Shown here: piece after piece, positions 44,817 to 56,075 of the stretch
Numbering within the stretch: position 1 is the stretch's first letter
How the letters are laid out: every line of letters starts with the position of its first letter
NCBI GenBank assembly: GCA_961205875.1
Contig: OY540821.1
Location: 15,562,001-15,626,000, forward strand
Length of the DNA: 64,000 nucleotides
From: Sialis fuliginosa
Taxonomy: Eukaryota > Arthropoda > Insecta > Megaloptera > Sialidae
Reading direction: 5' to 3'
Notes under the pieces: generated by a model
What the model was told of the DNA's origin: nothing
The model's database searches: none
Seen by the model: only the letters and a program-made list of their open reading frames with translations
Program-made: the position numbers and the translations under genes

Positions 44817-45179
44817 TGACATATATGAATAGTAAATTTATTTTTTATAATTGTTGTTTTAAAGAAATGAATTTGACAAACAACCGAGCTAGCAAGCACT
44901 TCCAAATGTGGTTTCAATACTTTCTGACAGTTCCCTTGAAGTTTCATGAAGTGTTTGATAATTTTCGTGCACCAACGGTATTAAAACAGTGGCGATATGA
45001 CATATATGATTAGTAAATTTATTTTTTATAATTGTTGTTTTGAAGAAATGAATTTGACAGACAACCGAGCTAGCGAGCACTTCCAAATGTGGTTTCAATC
45101 CTTTCTGACAGTTCCCTTGAAGTTTCATGAAGTGTTTGATAATTTTTGCGCACCAACGGTATTAAAACAGTGGCGATAC
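44817..45179 (+). repeat. Tandem duplication, two 181-bp units
   Basis: Units 44817-44997 and 44998-45178 are nearly identical: TGACATATATGA, ATAATTGTTGTTTT, GAAATGAATTTGACA, AACCGAGCTAGC, AGCACTTCCAAATGTGGTTT, TCCCTTGAAGTTTCATGAAG, GTGTTTGATAATTTT and ACCAACGGTATTAAAACAGT. Matching pairs of frames on both strands (44732-45255) are translations of the repeat and not genes. The unit length is in the range seen for satellite monomers, but only two units and one outlier exist here. Confidence 0.9.
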
Positions 45180-46708
45180 TATGAAAATTATTTTGTACAG
45201 TCAGAGTCGCCAACTGTGTTATAATAAGTTGAAGTATCACTGCTCTAAATTCCATAGCTAATCCACAGATAGCTATGCTAGCTCTTTTAAAATACCGAAC
45301 GTAAGATATTTTTAGATTATTAATAGAAACATTTTTAGGTTATAATTAATTAATAAATATCTATTTAGAAAAAATATTCCTTGTTTTTTCACACATAAAT
45401 TACATAAATATGTCCTATTTTTTTAGCTTTGGGGTGCCACTGTATTCATTTAAATATACACGTTACCCCTCTATGCCACAAGGGTAACGTGCATTATAAC
45501 ATATACGCTCTATAAACAAGTTATTACTTCAATGAGTGACCACTTCAGGATTATATAACAGGGGTCATCAACAAAAAGGATAAAATAAATAACTAGAGAT
45601 ATAAAAAATATATATATAATGTATGCAGCAGTTTCCTATATTTTTCAATCTTATATTCGCTTCAATATTTAATTGATAATAATAATAATTTTATTTTAAT
45701 TAAACATTTTGAGGGTCCCTGAATCAGGTACTGAACTTACAAACGTAAAATTTTAAACTTAAGATTTTTTGTGTACTGTAAATGTGCACCTCATATATTT
45801 AAAAAGCATTACTAAACCGGAAATGGATATTTACTCTTGTCAATTTGAGTTTTTTTGATTATTTTAAAATAAATCAATAAATAATTATCTAAAATGTATG
45901 TTCTAACCATTTTTACGAATCGTTTTCAAAATATTCATTTCTGTGAAATGATTAGGGTGACCAAGTCTCAGGTTTTTACCAGGAGTATCACTGGTTTTCC
46001 GGGCTCAGGGTTTCAGTGCAATTTCTCCGGGTTTCACAAAAAATTTTGACGACTAAAAAAAAAATCATCAAAAATAGAGCAGGGGGCGCAATAGTGCAGA
46101 TTAGGGTAGTAAATTTTTAATATATTTTATGAAAATAAAATCAAAAAGGGGTTTTCATTTACATGTCAGGGTTTACAAAAACTAAAATCAGTTGGTATTA
46201 TAAAATATACTGTTGGCCAAATATACCAAACAAAGTATTAAATTATTAATTAAATTATAATTAATAATAACCAGAAATACTATAATACGAATGTTAAATG
46301 ATTTATAAAACTATTTTTAGAATAATACAATGAAATACATAAATTCCTATCAATATTGATTCAATAGATATTATTGACATATAGAATATCACCGCATATT
46401 AATAAACACGTTTTTGCTTCATCATTAAACATAAAGGTGCTTTCTATACTATTTGTTACTCTATTTGTTCTGGGATAAGCCCCGAAGTCTCTTCTGTAAA
46501 CAAATATAATTTAATAAACATGTGTTCGGATTTTAAATTGTAGTATTGGTTTTCAATTTGATAAACGTATATATCAATTATTGTGTGTAAATTGTCAGTG
46601 TTGGATTCAAAGATTTTTGAGAGGTTCACACTGGACTAGCGTTATGTTAGTCTCGTCTCACCTCGACCGATAGATTTCTTGATCTCGTGCAATTCCCTTT
46701 TTTATATA
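45180..46708. other. No gene; possible transposon end near 45955
   Basis: TTAGGGTGACCAAGTCTCAG, GGTTTTTACCAGG at 45953-45985 looks like a DNA-transposon terminus, with echoes of the motif (GGGTTTC, GGGTTTACA) to 46175. GGGGTGCCACTGTA near 45432 is a hAT-like end. Boundaries could not be set. Confidence 0.35.
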
Positions 46709-47165
46709 AACTTATATTACTAATAAAACAAGTAACTCTTTATTTAATCAATTTAATTACCAAAGTTTGCAAATATTGTTTTTTTTTTATCATAGTCTTT
46801 TATTTTGTATATGTATTTTCTCTAGTAATGGATAAAGTAAAACCAGTAATGAGCACGCAGTGATGGACACTTGCTAATTATAAGTACTACAACACAAAAG
46901 ATATAAAAGAAAGAATCGTCAAATTTGAAACAATGTAAAGCAGTTGCTGTGATAATATAATAATCAATAAATAAATTATACTAATAATTAGTTTAAATGT
47001 CCACCATTTTGACACCTATTGGCCGATTGTCATCAAATCACGCTGTAATACACTTAAATGTATATAAATTAATATTCAGAAATGGTAATAATCAAATATT
47101 TCTAATTCAGTACATTTAATTAAAAAATAGCCATCACTGGGGTCATATATCCAAGACTGGTGCAA
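46709..47165 (+). mobile_element. M1 MITE, copy 6 (left end missing)
   Basis: Starts at TTATATTACTAATAAAACAA and contains the full middle: CCAGTAATGAGCACGCAGTG, ATGGACACTTGCTAATTATA, AAAGCAGTTGCTGTGATAAT, TGTCCACCATTTTGACACCT. The right end GGGGTCATATATCCAAGACT, GGTGCAACTAC has lost the final GCCAGTAC. Confidence 0.85.
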
Positions 47166-48925
47166 CTACTATAAACATATTAATCTATATATGTATATAC
47201 AACTACAAATTAATTTTCATTTCTTTTACGCACCAACCCAAATTTTTGACCACACTTAAAACTTGAACCCGTTATCAATACTACAAAATGATAAATCCCC
47301 CCCCCCCCTTACCATCTCGCCGCCTATCGACCATAACCAGCTCTCATTAACGATGACACAATATACGTGCATGTAAACCTACCTACATCGTGTGTATAGA
47401 TATTATTGAATCAAACCTGGGGGGAGGGGTGTTGGGGTACCGGTGACAATTCAGTCGGAATTGAACGCATGTTTGAGTTGCGCGTGTATAATTGGAGAAA
47501 CAAAAAAATACCCAACTCACAAAAAAGTATAGCAGTATTTTGTTGACAGTGGTGTCTCATGTGAGGATTATATTGATGTGCTTACTTATTTTCAGGAATT
47601 TGAACCGGAATTTATTCATGGTTCGGATTCGGGTTTAGGTTAAACATGTTGCAAACTATTTGGGTTCAAAAACCGTAATTTTTTTAGGATTCTGGTTCGG
47701 GTTGAAAAAAAATTATTTTGTTCGAAAAAAAAATTATAATTAACAAATAAAACAATTTCTGAAGAGGGAAAAAACATTAATAGCCATTAAAATATTGCCA
47801 GAAAAAGGGAGAAAAAAATAAAATTACATTTTAAAGATTGAAATCTCTATTTTTCAGATTTTTTTTGCAAATTGAAATGTAATTCAATTATAGAAATAAA
47901 AAAGATAGTAAAAATATGTGAACTTTAGTAATTGACTTGATAACTCATATCATACCATAAAATTCAAACAGATTTCCAATTTTATAATCTCTTTTAAAAA
48001 TTATTGGAGAAAAATATTAAAATATTAAAAATAATTTATTGGATATTTTAAAAATATACGGTTACCGATTATCTATGAAAAGATTCGGATTCAGATTCAG
48101 GTTCGTTGACTTTAAAATATAGCGGTGTAGGTTAATAAAAAATACAGGATTTTTCGGGTTCGTTGTTAGAAATATTTTAAAAAATTCCCATGGTAGCTTT
48201 TTTTGGTATATTTTGCACGAAAAAATACAATGAATTTAAGCATATAAAACCCTCATTTATTTTATTTCGTGACACCTATGAGAACCAATACACAAAAGTA
48301 TCCATAATTGTTTACACGTGAACATAAAAAAAACTTTTTTCAATAGCAGTGATGAAATAATCGTCGTTTATGAAATTGATCATTGTTGTAGATTTTAACG
48401 AATGGTAAAGTTTATTGTTAATGAAAGGTCCCAGTAGGATTCGGCTCTGTATTTTAATTATACATTTATTTATACAGTGTTAAAGTTATTAACACATGTT
48501 AACTACATAAATATTTAATTCAGAAATATCAACATTGATGTTAATTTACATACACTGAACGATTTTTTTCTGTCTCCTTTGAAAAATTTGAATTTACCTA
48601 CACACATTTTTGATAAAATTGAATAAATTTAAATATTTAATTTACTATATCTATATTCCTTTTTTTCTTAAAAAAATGAATATATGAGTGGTCAGAAGTT
48701 ACATTCGTTCAAACAAATATCACAGGTATTTGGTTAAATTTTTGCTTCCTCGTAATATCGAAAATTGTTTTCAAAAACTGATCATATTCGATTTTCAATA
48801 ATTCGTATAATATCCATTAAACAAATAGTATTCTAATAAATATAGGTATAGACCGTGTCGCACCCAATAGGGGAATAGGGGTTAATCCGCCACCCGAATT
48901 TGTCAATATGCATTATTTAATTTAA
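47166..48925. other. No gene supported; C12 tract and mixed patch 47300-47470
   Basis: A 12-base C run lies at 47297-47308, followed by a mixed-composition patch with GGGGGGAGGGGTGTTGGGGT near 47419 and GGTACCGGTGAC. GGTTCGGATTCGGGTTTAGG and related words recur at 47620-48165 (GATTCGGATTCAGATTCAGG near 48080), a loose repeat of 'ggttcgg' phrases. No coding frame was found. Confidence 0.4.
48746..48770 (-). repeat. Family D tail fragment
   Basis: GCTTCCTCGTAATATCGAAA matches the CTTCCTCGCAATATCGAAGA edge of family D at 30774. Only this short piece remains. Confidence 0.4.
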
Positions 48926-48986
48926 AAATTGTGATACATAAAAAAGTTTTAAAAGCCCCGAATTTTTATCTGGATGCGCCACTGTA
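48926..48986 (-). mobile_element. hAT-like end, related to 34539
   Basis: On the minus strand: CAGTGGCGCATCCAGATAAA, AATTCGGGGCTTTTAAAAC, TTTTTTATGTATCACAATTT. Shared with 34539-34632; CAGTGGCG is a common hAT-type terminus. Confidence 0.5.
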
Positions 48987-49669
48987 AAAAAGACTAGTAT
49001 ATTTTTATTAATAAGTTACAAATAAAATTCTTAGCTACTTCACTCAATGGTTTTAAAATAAAATAAAACAACTTTATAACTTTACTTGTGAATTTTAACG
49101 GCAAAAATAAAAATTATTACACTATAAAATATTAATTTATTTGTGTTTTAAATATCTTTTCAAGTAGCTAAAACATTTATAGGGAGGTAAAAAATAATAA
49201 TAAAAATAAAATAATAGTTTTTATCCTATAATTTATGTCACCGAATTAGTAATGAAATATTGCTTAATCCCCAATAATAACGCATAATCACATTCATATG
49301 TGCCTATTCACGTACATAAATATCAGTGGCGTACAGCAGACTGTGAATGAACAAGTTTTTTCATATATGAAATGAAATTTTAAAATAAAAAATCCATTTA
49401 AAATAAATTAATTAATACTAACGAACACCATTTTGAAATCATAAAATAGTTCGGTAACTACTGACTTTAAAAATCTGAAAATTTGGCAATGAGGCTTTAG
49501 TGGGACTGCCAACAATAAATACTAAAGTCAACAATATTATTTCGAATTTTGGAAAAAATAAGAAGGGGCGTCATAATTGATTTTGTTTATTTTTATATCT
49601 ATGCATGCAGGGTGTTAAAAAGTAGATATCAAAAAATTACAATTTTAAGATATACCCTCCCCCCCTCCA
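48987..49669. other. AT-rich stretch, nothing recognised
   Basis: AT-rich DNA; ATCAGTGGCGTACAGCAG at 49322 is a lone CAGTGGCG-type end without a partner. Confidence 0.45.
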
Positions 49670-49832
49670 ACCGATTATAATGATTTTTATCTAGCAAACC
49701 ATTTTTTATTAAAATCCGTTTAGTGATTCGTAAATTAGGAGACAGACAGGCATACTTTTTAGGGACAAAAAGAGTTTATTTTGACCTAAAAGATCAATTA
49801 GAAATTTTGAAATCGGAGACTGCCAGCTTAAA
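49670..49832 (+). repeat. Family D-like LINE tail, diverged copy
   Basis: CCAACCGATTATAATGATTT, GGAGACAGACAGGCATAC, GGACAAAAAGAGTTTATTTT, GACCTAAAAGATCAATTAG and AAATTTTGAAATCGGAGA follow the order of family D copy 1 with heavy divergence. Confidence 0.55.
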
Positions 49833-52752
49833 ATAGAAACATTTTATAAGTTCCCCAAAATAAATATAATTCATAATTTCAAAGTACTTACATATATCTT
49901 TTTTATAAATTTTATACTATCACCATTTTTTTCTCTCACCATACTCAGCCATATTATATGGCTAAGAACTAAGTGTTGAACTTAGTGTTTTCACTAAGAA
50001 TAAAAAAAAATCATTTAATCCTTACTTAAAACAATGAAAGCACTACATAAAATTAACATGACAATAAGCATTTTTTCTAACAGCAAAATCTAGTTAAATT
50101 GTAACAAAAACATCCTTATTTCGAAATAATCTTTATGAAATATGCAAAACCATCTTCATGTTTGTATTATTCAAAACTTATCAACCGCTACTGATTGGTC
50201 TGTGTGTTTGTATGTACCTTGTGCGTCCTATATGCTTGTAAGCAGTGGTGTACTGCTGAAGATTTTCGAGGGTTTTAGTTTTGGTAACACAAAACTGAGA
50301 AAATTGATAATTTAAAACCACAAAATAATTTATAAACAGTGCAGATATTAACCAAACAAAAATTATGTTTACTTAGCTGTGACGTCATCCACTAATATGG
50401 CGGATTGCTGTATTTTGTGTTTTTATTTTAACAAAAATCATATTAATCTCGCTTTTAATATAAAAATAAATACATTTTTTAGAATCTTTTTAACCTATTT
50501 CATTATTTAAAATCATAATTTCAGTGATACTTTGTTACTGGCATCATGCCTATTATTAAAAACATTTTTTATTCGGGCTCCCTATTATAATTTCTTTACC
50601 CCCTTCGTTCCAAGGCACTGTGCAATGTACATGTGTGAGTGTATGTCTGTAAGTACTCGTATAAATACATTTGCAGGTGTTATATCTGATACTGTTGCAT
50701 TGAAAGTAACAAAAAGTGCTCTAGACTTCATTTATATGCTAATTTGTATTCGGATTTGAACATGACTAAAACTACCAACTGGTTAGAGACAGAAAATTAC
50801 TCACTACTGCAGTAAAAACGAATAAAAAAACTGTTACTTGTAATATTATTGAATATTCAAGTGATATATGTACTATACAATAACATCATGTCCCTGATTT
50901 TCTATTTAGTAAGTGCTTTAGATGTTAACAGAAATATTTGAAAATTGTTTTAGGTGATAATTATATTAATTATAATAATACTATATTATATTATAGTTAC
51001 TCATATGTATATGTAAAAAGTATAAATTTTCATGAAAAATATTTTTTTTTGTTAAATAAATGATTTTGAGTTTTAGGATGATAATATTTCGCAAAAAATA
51101 CTTTTTGAATAAATTGGAATCTGTCAAATGGTTTAATTACATTAAAATCATTAATTGTCATTGATTATCCTTTTCATTTTCATACATTTTTATTAGAAAA
51201 TATCAATTTTAATTTTTCCGTAATAGGTACAGATATATCGTAGATTTATTCTCATTAAAACTGAACTAATAATACAGGGTATTTAGCTTTCTGATAATAA
51301 AAATCTCATCAAAATCGGTACAGTAGTTTTCATGTCAAGTGGAAACAAACAAATTTATAAATACAATTTTAAAAACTATGAAAACATATTTTTTTAATGT
51401 AAAAATATATATCTTGCGACTGAGGTTAATAACATCTAGCTACAAAAAGATCGTTTAACAGAAGTTCGTCTGTAAAAATTCTATGACACTTCGAACCCAC
51501 ATTTAATTATATTTCATAACTTTTTTATACAATTAGAACCACCATATCAAGTTTGAATTTGTAAAAATACATCAGACTTAATTTATATGCTAATTTCTTA
51601 CTTTTAGATCAGCAGACAAAAATGAAATGGGCTGTCGTTTAACAAAAAGCAGTTCATAAGTCAAAACATTGTAAATCATTTAATAGTCGCTTTGGTTGTT
51701 TTTCTGCAATTACCACCTGCTATAATTATAGGTTATATGTCCGATTTCGACGTTTTTTATGTGTTGAATTCTACTTATCTGGAAAATAACAGGGGTAATA
51801 GTGTTTGTGCATGAAAAGCGTTTGTTTTATATTTATAAACTGATATTTTATTTTTTCCTGATTTTTTTTAATTATATGATTTTTATATTCGTACAAAAAT
51901 GTTAAATGAAAATGTTTTAATTGCATATCACTCAATGGTTACATTAGAAAATGTCTCGTGTGAATTTTTTTTAAGAAGCCCCGTCAAATTTTAAAATGAC
52001 TAAAAAAATAGAAGAGTTGTAAAATTAATTTTAAAAATTTTTATTCAATTTAAAATTATAAATTTATTTATAAAATATTTTTGATCAAATCGAGCAACAT
52101 TTTAATGTTTTATATAATAATTAAAAAAATGTATTGTATTTTTTTGTATTACGTAATTTTTCTATTGATTTAAGTAATATCGAAATGTTCAAAAAAAATT
52201 TTATTCATGAGCGATAAATTGAAATTTTGCCACCTTAATGTAATACATATAAATATGCTAAAAAATATTTATGTATGAAGAGGAATTTCATAAATTGACC
52301 ATATTCACAAACCCTGATTTAATTTCTATATCTTCTCTTAAAGACCTAAGCGGATATCATGAGTAGAGAAGATTACTCTTTTTAATAAAAACAAAATTAA
52401 AAATTCATAAATAATAACACGAAATAAACAAACAGATAAATAAATACGCAAAGAAAAAAAAACTTAATTAATAACGTACATTTGTGTTTAATAAATATGT
52501 AAATTTAGCAATGTCGTGACGACGAGTTTTTAACAATTAAAATAATATTCTAAGCAATGGGAAGTCGCGACTTTGCAAGTAGCATCTTTGCACGAAACCT
52601 CAAAGAGTTATTGATACTTTGCACGGAACCTGGGGGTACACTTCTAATTGATTTGTGCAGTTGGTACTGCTGTTTTCTTCTTCGATATATAAATACGTCG
52701 TCGTTCAGAAATCATGCAATAATGGTTAAATTCACAATTTTTAAATTTACGG
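49833..52752. other. Long AT-rich stretch; small regulatory-like cluster and LINE tail
   Basis: TGACGTCA at 50380-50387 is followed by AATATGGCGGATT (50395-50407), which fits the known CREB/ATF and YY1-type core words. GGGTATTTAGCTTTCTG, CATCAAAATCGGTACAGTAG at 51279-51340 is a LINE-tail-like remnant. The plus-strand frame from 52557 starts with ~40 mixed residues but runs into FB-A copy 2, has two TTTGCACG-AACCT repeats and no domain, so it is not called. Confidence 0.4.
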
Positions 52753-53664
52753 GAAATTTTTTTATTATTATTAATAAAGGAAGCATATTTTGTCAATCCT
52801 CCCCCTCCTATTAACAAAAAAACTAGTTATGAAACACATAAGTTCAAGCTTTTACTTTTTTAAATAAGTTCTTATATATTTATATAGTAACTAAATGATT
52901 CTACGTCTTATTTTCTTGTATTTTAGTCGATATTTGTATGACGAGTTAAAGTTCACTGCAGGAAATTTCACTAAAAAATTTCAAATTTTTTATTTCATTA
53001 AAAGTTTGTTGTAAAGTTTGTTTATTGTATACAAAATGACGTGAAAAGTTGAATGGTTCAAACCGCAGGTCTGTATCTCAAACCGTTCTCGAGATATAGC
53101 CTCTCAAAGTTTTAGTTTTTTCAAATTTTTGGAGAAAAAAGGCCATAACTTTTGAACGTGTGGTCGGAATTGATTTTAGTTGACGGATTTGGAATCAGCG
53201 TGTCAAAATCTATATAATAACATGTATAATACCTTAAAACTCGAAAAAAAAAATTTCGCGAAAAATCGAAAAAATTCAAAGGGGTATACCTTAAAAAAAT
53301 GTCGATTTTTGGCAAAATTTTTTTTGTCAGATTTTAAAGTATTATACATGTCATTATATAGATTTTGACACGCTGATTTCAAATCCGTCAACTAAAATCA
53401 ATTCCGACCACACGTTCAAAAGTTATGGCCTTTTTTCTCCAAAAATTTGAAAAAATTAAAACTTTGAGAGGCTATATGTCGAGAAAGGTTTGAGATACAG
53501 ACCTGCGGTTTGAACAGTTCAACTTTTCACGCCATTTTCTATACAATAAACATACTTTTAACGAAATCAAAAATTCTAAATTTTTTTGTGAAATTTCCTG
53601 CAACTCGTCATACAAATATCGACTAAAATACAAGAAAATAAAACGTAGAGGTATTATAGTTTTA
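52753..53664 (+). mobile_element. FB-A foldback element, copy 2 (core inverted relative to its ends)
   Basis: The left side has the GAAATTTTTTT...AATCCTCCCCCTCCTATTAA subterminal segment and then the ~730-bp palindrome centred on GGTATACC (53283-53290). The right end is TATTATAGTTTTA. The first ~15 bp of the CAGTGGCG terminus are missing. Unlike copies 1 and 3, the half-core AAAAATCGAAAAAATTCAAA lies on the CAGTGGCG side. Mirrored 62-codon frames on both strands are produced by the palindrome. Confidence 0.85.
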
Positions 53665-54041
53665 TAGCTGAGCATGTAAATTAATATTAAATGCTATTTT
53701 TGATTAAAATACTGTAATTAAGCAAAAATTACGCCAAATAATAAACCAAAGTTTACCATTAATATAAATTACTTATTACCCGAAATATAGCATTTTTAAT
53801 TAAGGTGGGCTTTATTTGCTTTCATGACCTTATATTACTGACAAATCAAATCTCTAGTTTTTAATTTGCATATATACTTATATACATAGGTACCTGATTA
53901 ATTCCGATTCATTTGAATGTACCACTTTACTAAATATTAATACCAAATTACCACATTGATGCAGTGGTTATAAGGGGATGAAAGTAGGGAGAAGTAATGC
54001 ATAAGGGCGAGGTGCAAAGGGGTTAATTTCACTGCTTCGAA
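53665..54041. other. No feature recognised
   Basis: AT-rich until about 53960, then GC-richer (GGGGATGAAAGTAGGGAGAA and AAGGGCGAGGTGCAAAGGGG) leading into the candidate coding stretch. Confidence 0.45.
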
Positions 54042-54221
54042 ATGATTCAACTCCCAGACGACATACCTGACCCACATCTTAGTTGTGAAATAATTCAACC
54101 ATTCGAAGATATACATCCATTAGTAATTGTGGCTGACACCGAGGAAACTAATCCTCAAGGTATATTCTCGAGGGCTGTGTGTCTAAGATTTGCTCAACCG
54201 GTAATAAATAGACGTGCGTAA
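54042..54221 (+). CDS. Candidate coding exon or small protein, 59 residues, product unknown
   Basis: A frame from ATG (54042-54044) to TAA (54219-54221) encodes 59 residues beginning MIQLPDDIPDPHLSCEIIQP and ending AQPVINRRA. The composition is balanced (many D, E, P, V, R; almost no Lys/Asn/Phe runs) and the DNA is clearly GC-richer than both flanks. A stop lies in frame 21 bases upstream, so this ATG is the first. A CAG at 54055-54057 could instead be a splice acceptor, making this a terminal exon. I see no signal peptide, membrane segment, zinc-finger or known catalytic motif. It is the best protein-like stretch in the window, but a fragment of a decayed transposon gene or a chance frame cannot be excluded. 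Confidence 0.3.
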   Translation: MIQLPDDIPDPHLSCEIIQPFEDIHPLVIVADTEETNPQGIFSRAVCLRFAQPVINRRA

Positions 54222-54300
54222 TGTGGGTTGTATAAAATTAATTATTAGGACTCGATTCAAGAAAATAATATATCTAAAAATTGACTCACTATTTTGATTA

Positions 54301-54512
54301 CTCGCAATATTAGAAATGATATTTTAGAATGAGACAAAAAAATGTGAAATTGATCTTTCTGTTTCACGTCAAGACAAACACTTTTCGTTCCGTGTCTGTC
54401 TGTCTGTCCGTCCGTGTGTCTGTCCCCTGAATCCTTGTCACACGCATAACTCATGAACCACTAAACCGATATTAATAAAACTTGGTTGGATGGTTGGGTC
54501 TAGCTTGAAGAC
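54301..54512 (-). repeat. Family D, copy 3
   Basis: The plus strand shows GATCTTTCTGTTTCACGTCA, AGACAAACACTTTTCGTTCC, (GTCT)n-like text to 54425, CATAACTCATGAACCACTAA, ACCGATATTAATAAAACTTG, GTTGGATGGTTGGGTC, matching copy 2. The 65-codon minus frame across it shares DRHGTKSVCLD with copy 2 and is the translated repeat. Confidence 0.75.
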
Positions 54513-55985
54513 GATCCCATTTCAAAATCATCAAAATTGTATGTAAGAGGGAGGTGTTATATCCCAAAATATGTGCGCTCATATTGCCCTGTGTTAATTG
54601 CCCTCACAGAGTAGAGAAACGCGCTTAGTTGTTAATTAAAATAAAGGTGGGTGCCGGTAATAATTTTAAAATTGAAGTATACCATATTGTTAACATTCGT
54701 TTGAAGATAATCATTTTTTTTAAATATGAATATATTAGTTTTAAAGTGTACATTTTCATGATTGAAAACACCCAAATTCAAGGTTTTATTAACTTTAAAA
54801 ACATTATAACAAATAAATGAGTATAGTTACAGTTACCTTTTTTAAGCGGAAAGTTTTGATTTAAAAAAACATTTTTTTCCATTTGTAGGGCCTTTTCGCG
54901 CTTTAAAAAAAATGCACCCAAGTACCGACTGGCACCTTGACTTTTTAAGTTCTTTGAGATCACAGGTATACGATTCTAAACATAGTTGCCGGTTGTCATA
55001 TTATGTCCACTCACTTTCTTCTAGCGCCATAATTTTATGTCGCTATTAAATTCGAAATTATCAAGTTTACGTAAAAAAAACATAACTATCGGTGTATGTT
55101 TAATTGTGACCCATATCTCAGTTATTTTGTGAAATATTGTCAATATTTTAATATATGATCATATTATTAATTTTATTTATTTTGTGTTGTAAAAAGTAAA
55201 AACATCGCGTAGAAAATTAAAAATCCATTAAATTAAATGTATTATGCTTGGTTCTGTTAATAATATGACAGTTAGTTAAAGGAACATTTAGTTAATACTG
55301 GGGGATAAGCAATTATACTCTTAAAGGAAGTTTAGTCACTTAAAAATTGGAAACACGCTAGTTTCTAACCAGCTATACAACACCGTGTATTTTAAATAAC
55401 CCTTTTAGGTAAATATACGTGGCCAGGATTTATCCGTAATCATCGGCCACTGTTATGACAGGACTTCAGGATTAAACAGTGGTTGTATGCGATTTTCATC
55501 TCCCTTTCTCTCTCGTACCCCTCAACGTGATTTATCGCTATGTCAATTTGTTTACACAATATGTTTAAAAAAAAATCTGATTGTATAACAATAAGCTATC
55601 AGAACGAGTGACATATTATATGCAAAGGATTTTTTATTTTGATATTTTGTTTCCGGATTCGCCCAACTGTCGAAATGCGGAAATATTATTATTATTTTAG
55701 TAATATAAGTAATACATTTTATTTGAAACTCTGGGTATCAACGATTGAAAAAATATATATAGGTATGGACTGGATAATGAGATTTTTTACAAATAATGGA
55801 AAATATAATATACATTAAAAACTGAAGACCTTTTTTTTTTTTTTTGGTCATATCGATTGTGAAATTTCAGATTTTATGAATTAAAAAATTTGGAGTATAG
55901 AAAAATAAAAACTAAAAGATCATTTTTTTTTTTTTTAGTCGTGTTACTCATTTTTTATTTTCCTATTTTTGTTTTATAAAAATTT
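54513..55985. other. No gene supported
   Basis: Mixed to AT-rich. CCACTGTTATGAC near 55448 and AACAGTGG near 55477 form an 8-bp inverted pair. Homopolymer T runs lie at about 55831-55846 and 55923-55937. Frames 54629-54820 and 54778-54963 overlap in opposite strands without domains. Confidence 0.4.
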
Positions 55986-56075
55986 ATAAAAAATATTTAT
56001 AACAAATATTTTTCCCACAAAGTCGCGGGGGCCCGTAGCATTTGCTACTCTTGCTACGTTGTTAATCCGGCCCTG
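55986..56075 (-). mobile_element. hAT-like terminus (CAGGGCCGG type)
   Basis: On the minus strand: CAGGGCCGGATTAACAACGT, AGCAAGAGTAGCAAATGCTA, CGGGCCCCCGCGAC. The CAGGGCCGG...GGGCCCC arrangement is a widespread hAT-type end. The other end was not located; T-rich sequence from 55740 may belong to the same element. Confidence 0.5.

Noticed and set aside
44732..45255. Repeated 61-79-codon frames on both strands.
   Set aside because: They arise from the 181-bp tandem duplication and exist on both strands; no domain is visible.
52557..52814. 85-codon plus-strand frame with a protein-like first 40 residues.
   Set aside because: The second half is FB-A sequence and the first half contains a short internal repeat of TTTGCACG-AACCT; no splice signal or motif supports it.
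53180..53391. Well-matched 62-codon frames on both strands in all three FB-A copies, which look like a conserved small protein.
   Set aside because: Both strands of each palindrome give almost the same peptide, so the similarity follows from the inverted repeat and from element copying. There is no codon-level sign of selection.
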